DNA of 64,000 nt from Thermococcus indicus (lineage in GTDB: Archaea; Methanobacteriota_B; Thermococci; Thermococcales; Thermococcaceae). The notes beneath the pieces are model-generated. The model did not search any database and was not told where the DNA came from. It saw nothing but the letters and a program-made list of their open reading frames with translations. The stretch spans positions 496,001-560,000 of the forward strand of contig NZ_CP040846.1 in the NCBI RefSeq assembly GCF_006274605.1, given 5' to 3'. The translations under genes were made by a program, and so were the position numbers. Positions 53,081-63,841 of this stretch are shown one piece after another. The first letter of the stretch is position 1. The number at the start of each line of letters is the position of its first letter.

Positions 53081-53848
53081 ATGAAGGTTAAGGTTTTCAA
53101 TCTCGAAGGCGAGCCTGTGGAGGAGATAGAGCTTCCGAAGGTCTTTGCCACTCCGTTCAGGCCCGACCTCATCAGGAGGGCTGTCATCGCCTCATGGACC
53201 CACAGGATACAGCCGCAGGGTAGGGACCCGATGGCCGGCAAGAGAAGGGTCACCGAGAACATCGGAAAGGGCCACGGAATGGCCAGGGTTGAGAGGATAA
53301 AGACCTCCCCGAGGTTTGCCGCCTTCGTCCCCTTCGCGAGGGGTGGAAGGAGAACCCACCCGCCCAAGGTTGAGAAGGTCATCTGGGAGGACATCAACAA
53401 GAAGGAGCGCAGGCTGGCCATAATGAGCGCCATCGCTGCAACCGCCAACTACGACCTCGTCAGGGCCAGGGGCCACATCGTTGACAACGTCCCGCAGGTC
53501 CCGATAGTCGTCACCGACGACCTCGAGAAGGTCTTCAAGACCGCCCAGACCAGGGAGATATTCAAGAAGCTCGGCATCTGGGACGACATCGAGAGGGCCA
53601 AGAAGAACACCAAGATAAGGGCCGGTAAGGGCAAGATGCGCGGAAGGCGCTACAAGAAGGCCAAGGGGCCGCTCATCGTCGTTGCCAAGAACGAGGGAAT
53701 CGTCCAGGGAGCCAGGAACCACCCCGGCGTTGACGTCGTCACCGTCGAGAACCTCAGTGCCGAGCTGCTCGCTCCGGGTACACACCCCGGAAGGCTTACG
53801 GTCTGGACGAAGGGAGCTATAGAGAGGCTTAGGGAGATTTACGGGTGA
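53081..53848 (+). CDS. rpl4: 50S ribosomal protein L4
   Basis: The 255-residue L4 (uL4) lines the exit tunnel through an extended loop, visible here as the basic stretch [20 protein letters not shown] to [13 protein letters not shown]. The rest is the globular domain with [20 protein letters not shown]. It begins ten bases after rpl3 behind GAGGTGAGA. Confidence 0.97.
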   Translation: MKVKVFNLEGEPVEEIELPKVFATPFRPDLIRRAVIASWTHRIQPQGRDPMAGKRRVTENIGKGHGMARVERIKTSPRFAAFVPFARGGRRTHPPKVEKVIWEDINKKERRLAIMSAIAATANYDLVRARGHIVDNVPQVPIVVTDDLEKVFKTAQTREIFKKLGIWDDIERAKKNTKIRAGKGKMRGRRYKKAKGPLIVVAKNEGIVQGARNHPGVDVVTVENLSAELLAPGTHPGRLTVWTKGAIERLREIYG

Positions 53849-53854
53849 TGGGAG

Positions 53855-54115
53855 ATGGATCCGTACAAGGTTATCGTCAAGCCGGTCGTCACGGAGAAGG
53901 CCGTGGCCATGATCGAGAACGAGAACAAGCTCACCTTCATAGTCGACAAGCGCGCCACCAAGGGGGACATCAAGAGGGCCGTGGAAGCGATGTTCGACGT
54001 CAAGGTCGAGAAGGTCAACGTCCTCATAACCATGAAGGGCGAGAAGAAGGCTTATGTGAAGCTCAAGCCTGAGTACAGCGCAAGTGAGGTTGCTGCCAGG
54101 ATAGGATTGTTCTGA
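53855..54115 (+). CDS. rpl23: 50S ribosomal protein L23
   Basis: The 86-residue L23 (uL23) sits at the tunnel exit and contacts SRP and SecY. Signature parts are [20 protein letters not shown] and [20 protein letters not shown]. It starts six bases after rpl4 with GATGGGAG upstream. Confidence 0.96.
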   Translation: MDPYKVIVKPVVTEKAVAMIENENKLTFIVDKRATKGDIKRAVEAMFDVKVEKVNVLITMKGEKKAYVKLKPEYSASEVAARIGLF

Positions 54116-54128
54116 CGGGGTGAGTGAG

Positions 54129-54848
54129 ATGGGAAAGAGTCTGATTCAGCAGAGGAGAGGTAAGGGAACCACGACCTTTAGGGCCCCCTCCCACAGGTAC
54201 AGGGGCGCCATCAGGTACGTTCCGCTCAACCTTACCAAGGAGAAGACCCTCGTCGGCAAGGTCGTCGAGATACTCCACGACCCGGGAAGGACCGCCCCGG
54301 TCGCCAGGGTCAAGTTCGAGAACGGCATGGAGAAGCTCATCATAGCTCCGGAAGGGGTCCTCGTCGGCGAAGAGATAGCCATCGGGCCGAACGCTCCAAT
54401 CAAGATCGGCAACACCCTCCCGCTTGCCATGATACCGGAGGGAAGCTACGTCTACGACATCGAGGGAGTTCCGGGCGACGGTGGCAAGTACGTTCGCGCC
54501 GGCGGTGCCTACGCCCTCGTCGTCAGCAGGGAGAAGGACAAGGTCATAGTCCAGCTTCCGAGCGGTGAGCTCAAGCAGTTCAAGCCGACCTGCAGGGCCA
54601 CCATAGGTGTCGTCGCCGGCGGCGGTAGGCTCGAGAAGCCCATCGTCAAGGCGGGTAAGGCCTACTACATCGCCAAGGCCAGGAACAGATTCTGGCCGAA
54701 GCCGAGGGGTGTCAAGATGAACGCCGTCAACCACCCGCACGGTGGTAAGGAGCACCACATCGGCAGGCCGAGCACCGTTTCGAGGCGCGCCCCGCCCGGA
54801 AGGAAGGTCGGTCACATAGCCGCGAGAAGAACTGGTAGGAGGAAGTGA
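54129..54848 (+). CDS. rpl2: 50S ribosomal protein L2
   Basis: The 239-residue L2 (uL2) is needed for subunit joining and peptidyl transfer. The hallmark C-terminal loop with the functional His region reads [20 protein letters not shown], and the N-terminus [20 protein letters not shown] is typical. The ATG at 54129 is preferred to the upstream GTG because GGGGTGAG precedes it. Confidence 0.97.
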   Translation: MGKSLIQQRRGKGTTTFRAPSHRYRGAIRYVPLNLTKEKTLVGKVVEILHDPGRTAPVARVKFENGMEKLIIAPEGVLVGEEIAIGPNAPIKIGNTLPLAMIPEGSYVYDIEGVPGDGGKYVRAGGAYALVVSREKDKVIVQLPSGELKQFKPTCRATIGVVAGGGRLEKPIVKAGKAYYIAKARNRFWPKPRGVKMNAVNHPHGGKEHHIGRPSTVSRRAPPGRKVGHIAARRTGRRK

Positions 54849-55255
54849 TGAAGATGGCGAGAAAGAAGGAGTTTAAGTACAGGGGTTACAGCTTCGAGGA
54901 ACTGCTCAACATGTCACTCGAGGACTTTGCCAAGCTCCTCCCGGCCAGGCAGAGGAGGAGCCTCAAGCGCGGCCTCAGTCCGGAGCAGAAGAAGCTCCTC
55001 AGGAAGATAAGGCTTGCCAAGAAGGGCAAGTACAACAAGCCGATAAGGACCCACAGCAGGGACATGGTTATACTCCCCGAGATGGTCGGCATGACCATCC
55101 ACGTCTACAACGGAAAGGAGTTCATCCCGATAGAGATCAAGGAGGAGATGATCGGCCACTACCTCGGCGAGTTCGCCCTCTCCAGGAAGGTCGTCCAGCA
55201 CGGTTCACCTGGTGTCGGTGCGACCAGGTCATCGATGTTCGTGGCGGTCAAGTGA
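54848..55255 (+). CDS. rps19: 30S ribosomal protein S19
   Basis: The 135-residue S19 (uS19) binds the head of the small subunit. GIYHGG-type family residues appear here as [29 protein letters not shown], and an extended archaeal N-terminus precedes them. ATG 54848 overlaps the rpl2 stop (TGATG) and has AGGAGG five bases upstream; ATG 54854 (MARKKEFKY) is the alternative. Confidence 0.95.
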   Translation: MKMARKKEFKYRGYSFEELLNMSLEDFAKLLPARQRRSLKRGLSPEQKKLLRKIRLAKKGKYNKPIRTHSRDMVILPEMVGMTIHVYNGKEFIPIEIKEEMIGHYLGEFALSRKVVQHGSPGVGATRSSMFVAVK

Positions 55256-55265
55256 GGTGGTATAG

Positions 55266-55736
55266 ATGAGCAGGGGCAGGTTTTCCTACTCATTCCAAAA
55301 TTTTGACCCCGAGAAGATGGCTCGTGCCAGCGGAAGGGATCTCAGGATATCCCCGAAGCACAGCGTCGAGCTCCTCAGGGAGATCAGGGGAATGATGGTC
55401 AACGACGCGCTCAGGTACCTCGACGACGTCATAGCCCTCAAGAGGCCGGTTCCGATGAAGCGCCACAACGACAGCCAGGGTCACAAGCCGGGCAGGGGCT
55501 TTGGTCCGGGTAGGTACCCGGTCAAGGTCGCCAAGGCCGTCAAGAAGGTCCTCCTCAACGCCAAGAACAACGCCGAGCAGAAGGGCCTCGACCCCGACAG
55601 GCTCAAGATAATCCACGCGGCAGCGCACAGGGGCCCGGTCCTCAGGGGTTACATCCCGAGGGCCTTCGGAAGGGCCACACCGTTCAACGAGCAGACCACC
55701 CACATCGAGATAGTCGTTGAGGAGATTAGGAGGTGA
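55266..55736 (+). CDS. rpl22: 50S ribosomal protein L22
   Basis: The 156-residue L22 (uL22) reaches into the exit tunnel. Characteristic stretches are [40 protein letters not shown] and the C-terminal hairpin [32 protein letters not shown] precedes the ATG. Confidence 0.96.
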   Translation: MSRGRFSYSFQNFDPEKMARASGRDLRISPKHSVELLREIRGMMVNDALRYLDDVIALKRPVPMKRHNDSQGHKPGRGFGPGRYPVKVAKAVKKVLLNAKNNAEQKGLDPDRLKIIHAAAHRGPVLRGYIPRAFGRATPFNEQTTHIEIVVEEIRR

Positions 55737-55741
55737 GACTT

Positions 55742-56374
55742 TTGGCGATCGAGAGATACTTCATCAAGGAGAACGTTAAGGAGATGCTCATCGACGAGTA
55801 CCTTGAGAAAGAGCTCCGCAGAGCGGGCTACGGTGGAATCGACATCAAGAAGACCCCACTCGGAACCAAGGTCACCATCTTCGCCGCCAACCCCGGCTAT
55901 GTCATAGGCAGGGGCGGCAGGCGCATAAGGGAGCTCACCAGAACCCTCGAGAGGAAGTTCAACCTCGAGAACCCGCAGATAGAGGTCGAGGAGATCAAGA
56001 ACCCGTACCTCAACGCCAAGGTCCAGGCCGTCAGGCTCGCCCAGGCCCTTGAGAGGGGCGTCCACTTCAGAAGGGCCGCCTACTCGGCTATCAGGGCCAT
56101 AATGAGGAACGGCGCTCGCGGTGTCGAGATAAGGCTCAGCGGAAAGCTCACCGGCGAGAGGGCCAAGAGCGTCAGGTTCTACCAGGGCTACCTCGCCAAG
56201 GTCGGAAACCCTGCCGAGACTCTCGTCAGCAAGGGCTACGCCCAGGCCAAGCTCAAGCTCGGTGTCATCGGTGTTAAGGTTTCCATCATGCCGCCCGACG
56301 CCAAGCTCCCGGACGAGATTGAGGTCATAGAGAAGCTCGTTGAGGAAGAGGTGAGCACCAATGAAGCCGAGTGA
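55742..56374 (+). CDS. rps3: 30S ribosomal protein S3 (TTG start)
   Basis: The 210-residue S3 (uS3) lines the mRNA entry site. The KH domain shows [20 protein letters not shown], and the C-terminal half contains [13 protein letters not shown]-like residues ([19 protein letters not shown]). The start is probably TTG at 55742: it gives [12 protein letters not shown], as in other archaea, with GGAGGTGA five bases upstream. A GTG at 55733 overlapping the rpl22 stop would add three residues and sit on the ribosome binding site. Confidence 0.93.
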   Translation: MAIERYFIKENVKEMLIDEYLEKELRRAGYGGIDIKKTPLGTKVTIFAANPGYVIGRGGRRIRELTRTLERKFNLENPQIEVEEIKNPYLNAKVQAVRLAQALERGVHFRRAAYSAIRAIMRNGARGVEIRLSGKLTGERAKSVRFYQGYLAKVGNPAETLVSKGYAQAKLKLGVIGVKVSIMPPDAKLPDEIEVIEKLVEEEVSTNEAE

Positions 56375-56561
56375 GATTAGGGAGATGAGCATCGAGGAGA
56401 TCGACAAGAAGCTCAGGGAGCTCCGCCTCGAGCTCGCCAAGGAGAGGGGTGTGCTCACCATGGGGGCCTCCATAGAGAACCCCATGGTCATCCGCAACCT
56501 CAGGCGCGACATAGCGCGCCTGCTTACCATAAAGAAGGAGAAGCTTAGGGAGAAAAGGTGA
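56361..56561 (+). CDS. rpl29: 50S ribosomal protein L29
   Basis: The 66-residue L29 (uL29) is a two-helix protein at the tunnel exit, here [20 protein letters not shown] and [20 protein letters not shown]. It overlaps the end of rps3 by 14 bases, with GAGGTGAGCACC as its ribosome binding site. Confidence 0.95.
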   Translation: MKPSEIREMSIEEIDKKLRELRLELAKERGVLTMGASIENPMVIRNLRRDIARLLTIKKEKLREKR

Positions 56562-56567
56562 GGTTCG

Positions 56568-56864
56568 GTGCCAAGGATTGTTAACCCTCTGGATGAGATG
56601 CTCTTTAAGGAGGTCCTGAAGGAGCAGCAGAGAATTAGAGTGTACATAGAGAAGGCCCGCTACGGAAAGCTTAAAACCATAATCGAGGGCATAGACGAGA
56701 AGGAGTTCGACCTGGATGATATAGCAAAGAAGCTGAAGGCGAAGCTGGCATGCGGCGGAACGGTCAAGAAGGGAAGGATAGAGCTCCAGGGAGACCACAG
56801 AGAAAGGGTCAAGAAGTTGCTCGGAGACCTTGGATTTTCCGAGGACTTGATAGAAATCGAGTGA
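56568..56864 (+). CDS. SUI1/YciH-type translation initiation factor aIF1
   Basis: The 98-residue protein is archaeal aIF1 (SUI1 family), which monitors start-codon selection on the small subunit. The conserved basic loop and core read [20 protein letters not shown] and [20 protein letters not shown], then [17 protein letters not shown]. It uses GTG at 56568 with GAGGTTCG upstream. Its stop overlaps the start of the RNase P gene. Confidence 0.93.
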   Translation: MPRIVNPLDEMLFKEVLKEQQRIRVYIEKARYGKLKTIIEGIDEKEFDLDDIAKKLKAKLACGGTVKKGRIELQGDHRERVKKLLGDLGFSEDLIEIE

Positions 56865-57127
56865 ATCAGAAAAACATCATCTGGGGCGAGCTCATAGGGC
56901 TGAAAGCAAAAATTATAAGGGCATCTCATCCAGAGCTGGTTGGCATCGAGGGCTACGTCCTTGACGAGACGAGGAACACCCTCACCATCGGCGGTGAGAG
57001 GGTCTGGGTTATCCCGAAGGACGTGGCGGAGCTCGAGTTTGAAGTTGGCGGTAAAAAAATCCGAATCAACGGAAAGGAACTGATTGGAAGACCCGAGATG
57101 AGATTGAAGAAGAGGTGGCGAAAATGA
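56861..57127 (+). CDS. rnp1: Ribonuclease P protein component 1 (Rpp29/Pop4)
   Basis: Rnp1 is one of the protein subunits of archaeal RNase P, which matures tRNA 5' ends. The Sm-like core is clear: [45 protein letters not shown], and [18 protein letters not shown]. The GTG at 56861 overlaps the aIF1 stop (GTGA) and gives 88 residues. Upstream in-frame codons encode a shadow of the aIF1 gene, so the basic N-terminal extension reported for the Pyrococcus protein is missing or much reduced. Confidence 0.9.
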   Translation: MNQKNIIWGELIGLKAKIIRASHPELVGIEGYVLDETRNTLTIGGERVWVIPKDVAELEFEVGGKKIRINGKELIGRPEMRLKKRWRK

Positions 57128-57459
57128 GAGAGATCGGATTGAAGGTTCAGCCTCCCGCTGAGAAGTGTGACGATCCCCACTGCCCCTGGCACGGACACCT
57201 CAGGATACACGGCAGGTACTTTGAGGGTGTCGTCGTCAGCGACAAAGGCAAGAAGACCGTCGTCGTCGAGAGGCAGCACTACCACTACCTCAAGAAGTAC
57301 GAGAGGTATGAGCTCAGGAGGAGCAAGGTTCACGCTCACAACCCGGAGTGCATAGACGCCAAGGTCGGTGACAGGGTCCTCATCGCCGAGACCCGGCCGA
57401 TAAGCAAGACCAAGAGCTGGGTTGTCGTTGCCGTCACCAAGAGGGCTGGCGAGAGGTGA
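57124..57459 (+). CDS. rps17: 30S ribosomal protein S17
   Basis: The 111-residue S17 (uS17) has the archaeal N-terminal part with [16 protein letters not shown], then the OB core [20 protein letters not shown] and [20 protein letters not shown]. The ATG at 57124 overlaps the rnp1 stop, with GAGGTG six bases before it. Confidence 0.96.
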   Translation: MREIGLKVQPPAEKCDDPHCPWHGHLRIHGRYFEGVVVSDKGKKTVVVERQHYHYLKKYERYELRRSKVHAHNPECIDAKVGDRVLIAETRPISKTKSWVVVAVTKRAGER

Positions 57460-57464
57460 TATGA

Positions 57465-57890
57465 ATGGCGAAGAAGGGTGCAGGTGCTACGAGAGGAATT
57501 AGCCCGGTCAGGCCGACTCGCGCTCTTCCGATAGGCGCTTACCTCAAGGTCGCCGACAACAGCGGCGCCAAGGTCATCCAGATCATAGGCGTCGTCGGCT
57601 ACAAGGGCACCAGGAGGAGGCTCGCCTCTGCCGGCGTCGGCGACATGGTCGTCGCCACCGTCAAGAAGGGAAGGCCCGACATCAGGCACCAGGTTGTCAG
57701 GGCCGTCGTCGTCAGGCAGAGGAAAGAGTACAGGCGCCTTGACGGAATGCGTGTCAAGTTCGAGGACAACGCTGCAGCTATAGTTACCCCCGAGGGTGTC
57801 CCGAGGGGGACCGAGATCAGGGGTGCCATAGCCAGGGAAGCCGCCGAGCGCTGGGTAAGGCTCGGCAGCATAGCGAGCATAGTGTTGTGA
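57465..57890 (+). CDS. rpl14: 50S ribosomal protein L14
   Basis: The 141-residue L14 (uL14) forms part of the intersubunit face. Family segments are [40 protein letters not shown] and [32 protein letters not shown] precedes the ATG. Confidence 0.97.
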   Translation: MAKKGAGATRGISPVRPTRALPIGAYLKVADNSGAKVIQIIGVVGYKGTRRRLASAGVGDMVVATVKKGRPDIRHQVVRAVVVRQRKEYRRLDGMRVKFEDNAAAIVTPEGVPRGTEIRGAIAREAAERWVRLGSIASIVL

Positions 57891-57900
57891 GGTGAGAAAG

Positions 57901-58266
57901 ATGAAGTTGAAGACCAGGCAGCCGAGGAAGCAGAGGAAGTTCCTCTACAACGCTCCCCTTCACCTTAGGAGCAAGGTAATGGCCGCCACCCTGAGCGAGG
58001 ATCTCAGGAACAAGTACGGCGTCAGGAGCCTTCCGATCAGGGAGGGCGACAAGGTCCGCGTTATGCGCGGAGACTTCAAGGGTAAGGAAGGCAAGGTCGT
58101 TGAGGTTGACCTCAAGAGGTACAGGATACACGTCGAGGGCGTTACCCACAAGAAGACCGACGGAACCGAGGTGTTCTACCCCCTCCACCCGTCGAACGTT
58201 ATGATAATCGAACTCAACCTCGACGATGAGAGGAGAGAGAAGATAATTAAGAGGAGGGCTGGTTGA
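57901..58266 (+). CDS. rpl24: 50S ribosomal protein L24
   Basis: The 121-residue L24 (uL24) contains the KOW motif [21 protein letters not shown]-terminal [20 protein letters not shown] is archaeal-type. The ATG at 57901 follows GGTGAGAAAG; the GTG at 57892 is part of that ribosome binding site. Confidence 0.96.
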   Translation: MKLKTRQPRKQRKFLYNAPLHLRSKVMAATLSEDLRNKYGVRSLPIREGDKVRVMRGDFKGKEGKVVEVDLKRYRIHVEGVTHKKTDGTEVFYPLHPSNVMIIELNLDDERREKIIKRRAG

Positions 58267-58997
58267 TGGCGAGGAAAGGCGCTAAGAGGCACCTTAAGAG
58301 GCTTGCCGCTCCCAATCAGTGGTACATCTCGAGAAAGACCTACAAGTGGGCGGTCAGGCCGAGGCCGGGTCCGCACAGCATGAGGACTTCCATACCCCTG
58401 CTCTACATAGTCAGGGACTACCTCGGCTACGCCAAGACCGCCCGCGAGGCGAGGAAGATACTCAACGAGGGCAAGATCCTCGTTGACGGCCGCGTTAGGA
58501 AGGACTACAAGTTCCCGGTCGGTATCATGGACGTCGTTTCCATCCCCGAGACCGGCGAGCACTACAGGGTTCTTCCGAACAGGATCGGCAAGCTCATACT
58601 GCACCCGATAAGCGAGAAGGAGGCCAACATAAAGCCGCTCAGAATAAGCAACAAGCGCATGGTCAAGGGGGCGAAGGTTCAGCTCAACCTCCACGACGGA
58701 AGCAACCACCTCGTCACCATGGATGAGAAGGACAGGTACATGACCGCCAGCACCGTCCTCATGAAGGTCCCAGAGAGGGAGGTCATCGAGGTTCTCCCGT
58801 TTGAGGTCGGTGCCTACGTCTTCGTTACCCAGGGTAAGAACGTTGCCAGGAAGGGTAAGGTCGTCGAGGTCAGGCAGTTCCCGATGGGATGGCCGGACGT
58901 CGTCACCATCGAGGACGAGAACGGGGAGCTCTTCGACACCCTGAAGGAGTACGCCTTCGTCGTTGGTAAGGAGAAGCCGGAGATTTCCCTTCCGTGA
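58266..58997 (+). CDS. rps4e: 30S ribosomal protein S4e
   Basis: The 243-residue S4e is archaeal/eukaryotic-specific. It has an S4-like RNA-binding domain ([20 protein letters not shown]), a central domain and a KOW-like C-terminal part ([20 protein letters not shown]). The ATG at 58266 shares a base with the rpl24 stop. Confidence 0.96.
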   Translation: MARKGAKRHLKRLAAPNQWYISRKTYKWAVRPRPGPHSMRTSIPLLYIVRDYLGYAKTAREARKILNEGKILVDGRVRKDYKFPVGIMDVVSIPETGEHYRVLPNRIGKLILHPISEKEANIKPLRISNKRMVKGAKVQLNLHDGSNHLVTMDEKDRYMTASTVLMKVPEREVIEVLPFEVGAYVFVTQGKNVARKGKVVEVRQFPMGWPDVVTIEDENGELFDTLKEYAFVVGKEKPEISLP

Positions 58998-59008
58998 GGT
59001 GAGATAAG

Positions 59009-59560
59009 ATGCAGATCAACAGAGAGGCTATCCTAGCGGACTGGGAAGCTCACCCGATGAGGAAGCCCAGGATCGCTAAGCTTACCATCAACATTGGAGT
59101 TGGCGAGAGCGGTGAGAGGCTCACCAAGGCTGAGACGATGCTGGAGGGGCTCGTCGGCCAGAAGCCCATAAGAAGGCGCGCAAAGCAGACCAACAAGGAC
59201 TTCGGAATCAGGCGCGGAGAGCCGATAGCGGTGAAGGTCACCCTCCGCGGCAAGAAGGCCGAGGAGATGCTGAACAGGCTCCTCGAGGCCGTTGACAGGA
59301 AGCTCAAGGCGAGCAACTTCGACGAGCACGGCAACTTCTGCTTCGGAATCCAGGAGCACATCAACATACCGGGCGTTGAGTACGACCCGGAGATAGGCAT
59401 CTTCGGTATGGACGTCTGCGTTACCCTCGACAGGCCAGGATACAGGGTCGCCAAGAGGAAGAGGCAGAGGAAGAAGCTCCCGACCAAGCACAAGCTGACC
59501 AAGGAGGAGGGTATCGTCTTCGCTATGGAGGAGTTTAAGGTTACCGTGGAGGGATTGTGA
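59009..59560 (+). CDS. rpl5: 50S ribosomal protein L5
   Basis: The 183-residue L5 (uL5) binds 5S rRNA. It shows [40 protein letters not shown] and [33 protein letters not shown] precedes the ATG; rps14 starts one base after the stop. Confidence 0.97.
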   Translation: MQINREAILADWEAHPMRKPRIAKLTINIGVGESGERLTKAETMLEGLVGQKPIRRRAKQTNKDFGIRRGEPIAVKVTLRGKKAEEMLNRLLEAVDRKLKASNFDEHGNFCFGIQEHINIPGVEYDPEIGIFGMDVCVTLDRPGYRVAKRKRQRKKLPTKHKLTKEEGIVFAMEEFKVTVEGL

Positions 59561-59561
59561 G

Positions 59562-59732
59562 ATGGCGAAGGCTGACTACAACAAGAGGAAGCCCAGGAAG
59601 TTTGGAAAGGGTGCGAGAAGGTGCATGCGCTGCGGCCAGTACGGCCCGATAATCAGGATACACGGCCTTATGCTCTGCAGGCACTGCTTTAGAGAGATAG
59701 CCCCCAAGCTGGGCTTTAAGAAGTACGAGTGA
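59562..59732 (+). CDS. rps14: 30S ribosomal protein S14 (zinc-binding)
   Basis: This short gene encodes 56 residues: [20 protein letters not shown], then [15 protein letters not shown] and [18 protein letters not shown]. The CxxC...CxxC set is the zinc-binding type of S14 (uS14). Length is exactly that of archaeal S14. It starts one base after the rpl5 stop with GGGATTGTGAG upstream. Confidence 0.96.
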   Translation: MAKADYNKRKPRKFGKGARRCMRCGQYGPIIRIHGLMLCRHCFREIAPKLGFKKYE

Positions 59733-59743
59733 GGTGAGAGGAG

Positions 59744-60136
59744 ATGACGTTGCTTGATCCGCTGGCGAACGCTCTCTCCCACATAACCAACAGCGAGAGG
59801 GTCGGTAAGGAGGAGGTTTACCTCAAGCCGGCTTCCAAACTCATGGGAGAGGTCCTCAGGGTTATGCAGGAGAACGGCTACATCGGCGAGTTTGAGTTCA
59901 TAGACGACGGAAGGGCCGGCATCTACAGGGTGCAGCTCATAGGTAAGATCAACAAGGCTGGAGCGATAAAGCCGAGGTTCCCGGTCAAGGCCAGGGAGTA
60001 CGAGGCCTGGGAGAAGAGGTTCCTTCCGGCCTTCGAGTTCGGTATCCTCATCGTCTCGACCTCCCAGGGCGTCATGACCCACAAAGAGGCCATCGAGAAG
60101 GGAATCGGCGGAAGGCTGATAGCCTACGTCTACTGA
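59744..60136 (+). CDS. rps8: 30S ribosomal protein S8
   Basis: The 130-residue S8 (uS8) binds central-domain 16S rRNA. It reads [40 protein letters not shown] and the C-terminal [33 protein letters not shown] precedes the ATG. Confidence 0.97.
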   Translation: MTLLDPLANALSHITNSERVGKEEVYLKPASKLMGEVLRVMQENGYIGEFEFIDDGRAGIYRVQLIGKINKAGAIKPRFPVKAREYEAWEKRFLPAFEFGILIVSTSQGVMTHKEAIEKGIGGRLIAYVY

Positions 60137-60146
60137 GGTGAGAGAG

Positions 60147-60701
60147 ATGCCGATAGACGCGTGGGTAAGGGAAGAGGTTGAGATTCCAGAGGGAGTCGAG
60201 GTCACCGTTGAGGGGAACACCGTCAAGGTCAAGGGTCCCAAGGGCGAGCTCGAGAGGGAGCTCAAGTATCCGGGCGTTCAGATATTCACAGAGGACGGCA
60301 AGGTCGTCGTCTTCAAGGAGTTCCCGAGGAAAAGGGACATAGCCATAGCCAGGACCTTCAAGGCCCACATAGCGAACATGCTCAGGGGAGTCACCGAGGG
60401 CTTCACCTACAAGCTCAAGATCGTTTACAGCCACTTCCCGATGACCGTCAAGGTTCAGGGAGACGAGGTCGTCATCGAGAACTTCCTCGGTGAGAAGAAC
60501 CCGAGGAGGGCTAAGATACTCCCGGGAGTCACCGTCAGGGTCTCCGGCCAGGAGGTCATCGTCGAGGGCATAGACAGGGAAGCGGTTGGCCAGACCGCGG
60601 CCAACATCGAGCAGGCTACCAAGATAACCAAGTGGGACAGGCGTGTCTTCCAGGATGGTATCTACATCGTTGAGAAGGCTGGTAAGCCGATAAAGTTCTG
60701 A
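60147..60701 (+). CDS. rpl6: 50S ribosomal protein L6
   Basis: The 184-residue L6 (uL6) has two similar beta-sheet domains: [20 protein letters not shown] in the first and [20 protein letters not shown] in the second, near the sarcin-ricin loop. The ATG at 60147 follows GAGGTGAGAGAG. Confidence 0.96.
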   Translation: MPIDAWVREEVEIPEGVEVTVEGNTVKVKGPKGELERELKYPGVQIFTEDGKVVVFKEFPRKRDIAIARTFKAHIANMLRGVTEGFTYKLKIVYSHFPMTVKVQGDEVVIENFLGEKNPRRAKILPGVTVRVSGQEVIVEGIDREAVGQTAANIEQATKITKWDRRVFQDGIYIVEKAGKPIKF

Positions 60702-60711
60702 GGTGTGAGAA

Positions 60712-61092
60712 ATGAACGAGAAGGCGAGACTCCTTAGGATAAGGGCCAGGATCAAGAGGAAGAAGCCCCGCTTCCTCCGCCAGGAGTGGTGGAGGTACCC
60801 GAAGTTCAGGAACGACCCCAAGTGGCGCAGGCCCAAGGGAATCGACAGCAAGATGAGGCTCAAGAAGAAGGGCAAGCCCCGCTCACCCAGCATAGGCTGG
60901 AGCTCCCCTAAGGCCGTTCGCGGTCTCCACCCGAGCGGCTACGAGGAGGTCCTCGTCCACAACGTCAGGGAGCTTGAGGCCATCGACCCGACCAGGCAGG
61001 CTGCAAGGATAGCGAGAACCGTTGGTGCCAGGAAGAGAGAGGCCATAATCGCCAGGGCCAAGGAGCTCGGCGTGAAGGTACTCAACCCGTGA
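60712..61092 (+). CDS. rpl32e: 50S ribosomal protein L32e
   Basis: The 126-residue L32e is archaeal/eukaryotic-specific. Its family core is [20 protein letters not shown] followed by [20 protein letters not shown] and [20 protein letters not shown]. It starts ten bases after rpl6. Confidence 0.96.
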   Translation: MNEKARLLRIRARIKRKKPRFLRQEWWRYPKFRNDPKWRRPKGIDSKMRLKKKGKPRSPSIGWSSPKAVRGLHPSGYEEVLVHNVRELEAIDPTRQAARIARTVGARKREAIIARAKELGVKVLNP

Positions 61093-61102
61093 GGTGAGGC
61101 TC

Positions 61103-61549
61103 ATGCTCAAGATGCAGAGAAGGATTGCCGCTGATTTGTTGAAGTGCGGTGAGAACAGGGTCTGGATCGACCCGGAGAGGATTGATGACGTCGCCGCCGC
61201 CATAACTAGGGAGGACGTGAGGAGGCTCATCAACGACGGCGTCATCAAGAAGAAGCCCGTTAAGGGCCAGAGCAGGGCCCGTGCCAGGGCTTTCCAGGAG
61301 GCCAGGAAGAAGGGCCGCCACAGGGGCCCGGGAAGCAAGAAGGGTAAGAAGACCGCCAGGATGGGCAAGAAGGAGCGCTGGATGATGACCATAAGGGCCC
61401 TCAGAAAGGAGCTCAGGAAGCTCAAGGCCGAGGGCAAGCTCGACGAGCACACCTACAGGAGGCTCTACATCCGCGCCAAGGGCGGCCAGTTCAAGAACAA
61501 GAGGCAGCTCTACCTGTTCATGCAGGAGCACGACATACTGAAGGAGTGA
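61103..61549 (+). CDS. rpl19e: 50S ribosomal protein L19e
   Basis: The 148-residue L19e is a basic, helical archaeal/eukaryotic protein: [24 protein letters not shown]-type basic loop [20 protein letters not shown], and [20 protein letters not shown]. The ATG at 61103 has GAGGTGAGGCTC upstream. Confidence 0.96.
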   Translation: MLKMQRRIAADLLKCGENRVWIDPERIDDVAAAITREDVRRLINDGVIKKKPVKGQSRARARAFQEARKKGRHRGPGSKKGKKTARMGKKERWMMTIRALRKELRKLKAEGKLDEHTYRRLYIRAKGGQFKNKRQLYLFMQEHDILKE

Positions 61550-61559
61550 GGTGAGAGAG

Positions 61560-62165
61560 ATGGCACACGGACCGAGGTATAGGGTTCCGTTCAGGAGAAG
61601 GAGAGAGGGTAAGACTAACTATCACAAGAGGCTCGCCCTCCTCAAGTCTGGAAAGCCCAGGCTTGTCGTGAGGAAGACCCTCAACCACCACGTCGCCCAG
61701 ATAGTCCTCTACGACCCGAAGGGTGACAAGACTGTCGTTTCGGCTCACACCAGGGAGCTCATGAGGGACTTCGGCTGGAAGGGCCACGGCGGCAACACCC
61801 CGAGCGCCTACCTGCTCGGTCTCCTCATAGGCTACAAGGCCAAGAAGGCCGGCATCGAGGAGGCCATCCTTGACATAGGCCTCCACCCGCCGACCAGGGG
61901 TTCGAGCATATTCGCCGTCCTCAAGGGAGCCGTTGATGCGGGCCTGGACGTTCCGCACAGCGAGGAGATCTACCCCGAGGACTACAGGATAAACGGCGAG
62001 CACATAGCGAACTACGCCAAGGCCCTTAAGGAGGAGGACGAGGCCCTCTACAGGAAGCAGTTCAGCGGCTACCTCGTCAAGGGCCTCGAGCCCGAGAAGC
62101 TCCCCGAGCACTTTGAGGATGTTAAGGCTAAGATAATCGAGAAGTTTGAGGGGGCGAGAGAATGA
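61560..62165 (+). CDS. rpl18: 50S ribosomal protein L18
   Basis: The 201-residue L18 (uL18, L5e-like length) binds 5S rRNA. It contains [40 protein letters not shown] and [20 protein letters not shown]. The ATG at 61560 follows GAGGTGAGAGAG, and the gene overlaps rps5 by four bases. Confidence 0.96.
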   Translation: MAHGPRYRVPFRRRREGKTNYHKRLALLKSGKPRLVVRKTLNHHVAQIVLYDPKGDKTVVSAHTRELMRDFGWKGHGGNTPSAYLLGLLIGYKAKKAGIEEAILDIGLHPPTRGSSIFAVLKGAVDAGLDVPHSEEIYPEDYRINGEHIANYAKALKEEDEALYRKQFSGYLVKGLEPEKLPEHFEDVKAKIIEKFEGARE

Positions 62166-62869
62166 GCGACCCGAGAGAGATTACCCAGCGCGTCCTTGAG
62201 GAGTGGGAGCCAAAGACCAAGCTCGGCAGGCTCGTCAAGGAGGGCCAGATAACTGACATTCACGAGATATTCCGCAAGGGCTACCAGATCAAGGAGCCGG
62301 AGATAGTTGACGTCCTCCTCCCGGAGGTCAACATGAGGGAGAACCAGGAGGTTCTCGACATAGCCCTCACCGTCAGGATGACCGACAGCGGAAGGAGGAT
62401 CCGCTTCAGGGTTCTCGCCGCTGTGGGCAACAGGGACGGCTACGTCGGCCTTGGAATCGGCCACGGGAAGGAGGTTGGAATAGCCATCAGGAAGGCCATC
62501 AACTACGCCAAGATGAACATCATCGAGATCAAGCGCGGCTGTGGAAGCTGGGAGTGCAGGTGCAGGAGGCCGCACTCAATTCCGTTCGCCGTCGAGGGCA
62601 AGGAAGGAAGCGTTCGCGTCAAGCTCATGCCGGGACCGCGTGGCCTTGGACTGGTCATAGGTGACGTCGGCAAGAAGATACTCAGCCTCGCCGGCGTCCA
62701 GGACGTCTGGTCCCAGACCCTCGGAGAGACGAGGACCACCGTTAACTTCGCCAAGGCCGTCTTCAACGCGCTCTACAACACCAACAGCGTCGCCGTCAAG
62801 CCGGAGGACATCGAGCGCTACGGCATAATCGTCGGAAGGGAGATGTCCACCAGCTTCCAGGTTGAGTGA
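62162..62869 (+). CDS. rps5: 30S ribosomal protein S5
   Basis: The 235-residue S5 (uS5) has the double-stranded-RNA-binding-like N-terminal domain ([20 protein letters not shown]) and the C-terminal domain ([40 protein letters not shown]). It contributes to decoding fidelity. ATG overlaps the rpl18 stop (ATGA). Confidence 0.97.
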   Translation: MSDPREITQRVLEEWEPKTKLGRLVKEGQITDIHEIFRKGYQIKEPEIVDVLLPEVNMRENQEVLDIALTVRMTDSGRRIRFRVLAAVGNRDGYVGLGIGHGKEVGIAIRKAINYAKMNIIEIKRGCGSWECRCRRPHSIPFAVEGKEGSVRVKLMPGPRGLGLVIGDVGKKILSLAGVQDVWSQTLGETRTTVNFAKAVFNALYNTNSVAVKPEDIERYGIIVGREMSTSFQVE

Positions 62870-62880
62870 GGTGAGAAAAG

Positions 62881-63348
62881 ATGGCAAAGCTCGCACTCAT
62901 CAGGCTTAGGAGCGGGATAAGGGCGAAGGGTGAGGTCAGGGACACCCTCGCCATGCTCCGCCTCCACAGGATAAACCACCTCGTCCTCGTCGACGACAAC
63001 CCGAGCTACAAGGGAATGGTTCAGAAGGTCAAGGACTACATCACCTGGGGAGAGATCGACGCCGAGACCCTCGCTGCCCTCATCAGGAAGAGGGGCAGGC
63101 TCATCGGCAACAAGCCGGTTACCGACGAGTACGTCAAGGAGAAGCTTGGAATGACCATCGAAGAGTTCGCCAAGAAGGTTGTCGATGGCGAGATGAAGCT
63201 CACGGACCTCCCGAGCATCAAGCCCGTCTTCAGGCTCCACCCACCGAGGGGCGGCCTCAAGGGCGGCAAGAAGCGCACCTTCAAAGAGGGCGGAGCGCTC
63301 GGCTACCGCGGCGAGAAGATAAACGAGCTCATTGAGAGAATGCTCTGA
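62881..63348 (+). CDS. rpl30: 50S ribosomal protein L30
   Basis: The 155-residue L30 (uL30) begins [20 protein letters not shown], with [20 protein letters not shown] and the archaeal C-terminal part [33 protein letters not shown] precedes the ATG. Confidence 0.96.
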   Translation: MAKLALIRLRSGIRAKGEVRDTLAMLRLHRINHLVLVDDNPSYKGMVQKVKDYITWGEIDAETLAALIRKRGRLIGNKPVTDEYVKEKLGMTIEEFAKKVVDGEMKLTDLPSIKPVFRLHPPRGGLKGGKKRTFKEGGALGYRGEKINELIERML

Positions 63349-63359
63349 GGTGGCGAGAG

Positions 63360-63806
63360 ATGATAAGGAGGAAGAAGAAGGTTAGGAAGCTCCGCGGAAG
63401 TCACACTCACGGATGGGGCTGCAAGAAGAAGCACCGCGGCGGCGGTAGCAAGGGCGGTAAGGGAATGGCCGGAACCGGAAAGAGGAAGAACACCAAGTGG
63501 ACCTGGGTCATCAAGTACGCCCCGGACCACCTCGGCAAGCGCGGCTTCCACAGGCCCAAGGCCGTCCAGTACACCCCGAATACCATAAACCTCAGCGACA
63601 TCGACGAGAACCTCACCCTCTTCCTTGACATGGGCGTCGCCTACGAGGAGGAGGGGAAGGTCATAGTCGACACCACCCAGCTCGGTGTTGACAAGGTTCT
63701 CGGAACCGGCAGGCTCAGCAGGCCCCTCGTTGTTAAGGCCTACTACGTTACCCCGAAGGCCGAGGAGAAGATCAAGGCCGCTGGCGGCGAGGTTCTCCTC
63801 GCCTGA
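63360..63806 (+). CDS. rpl15: 50S ribosomal protein L15
   Basis: The 148-residue L15 (uL15) has the basic Gly-rich N-terminus ([20 protein letters not shown] and [20 protein letters not shown]) and a compact C-terminal domain ([20 protein letters not shown]). GAGGTGGCGAG precedes the ATG. secY follows after 35 bases. Confidence 0.96.
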   Translation: MIRRKKKVRKLRGSHTHGWGCKKKHRGGGSKGGKGMAGTGKRKNTKWTWVIKYAPDHLGKRGFHRPKAVQYTPNTINLSDIDENLTLFLDMGVAYEEEGKVIVDTTQLGVDKVLGTGRLSRPLVVKAYYVTPKAEEKIKAAGGEVLLA

Positions 63807-63841
63807 TTCCCCTTTAATTTAACTTTTGGCGGGTGTTAATC

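Noticed and set aside
52057-53448. 463-codon open frame opposite rpl3 and rpl4
   Set aside because: Antisense to two conserved ribosomal genes; codon-bias shadow.
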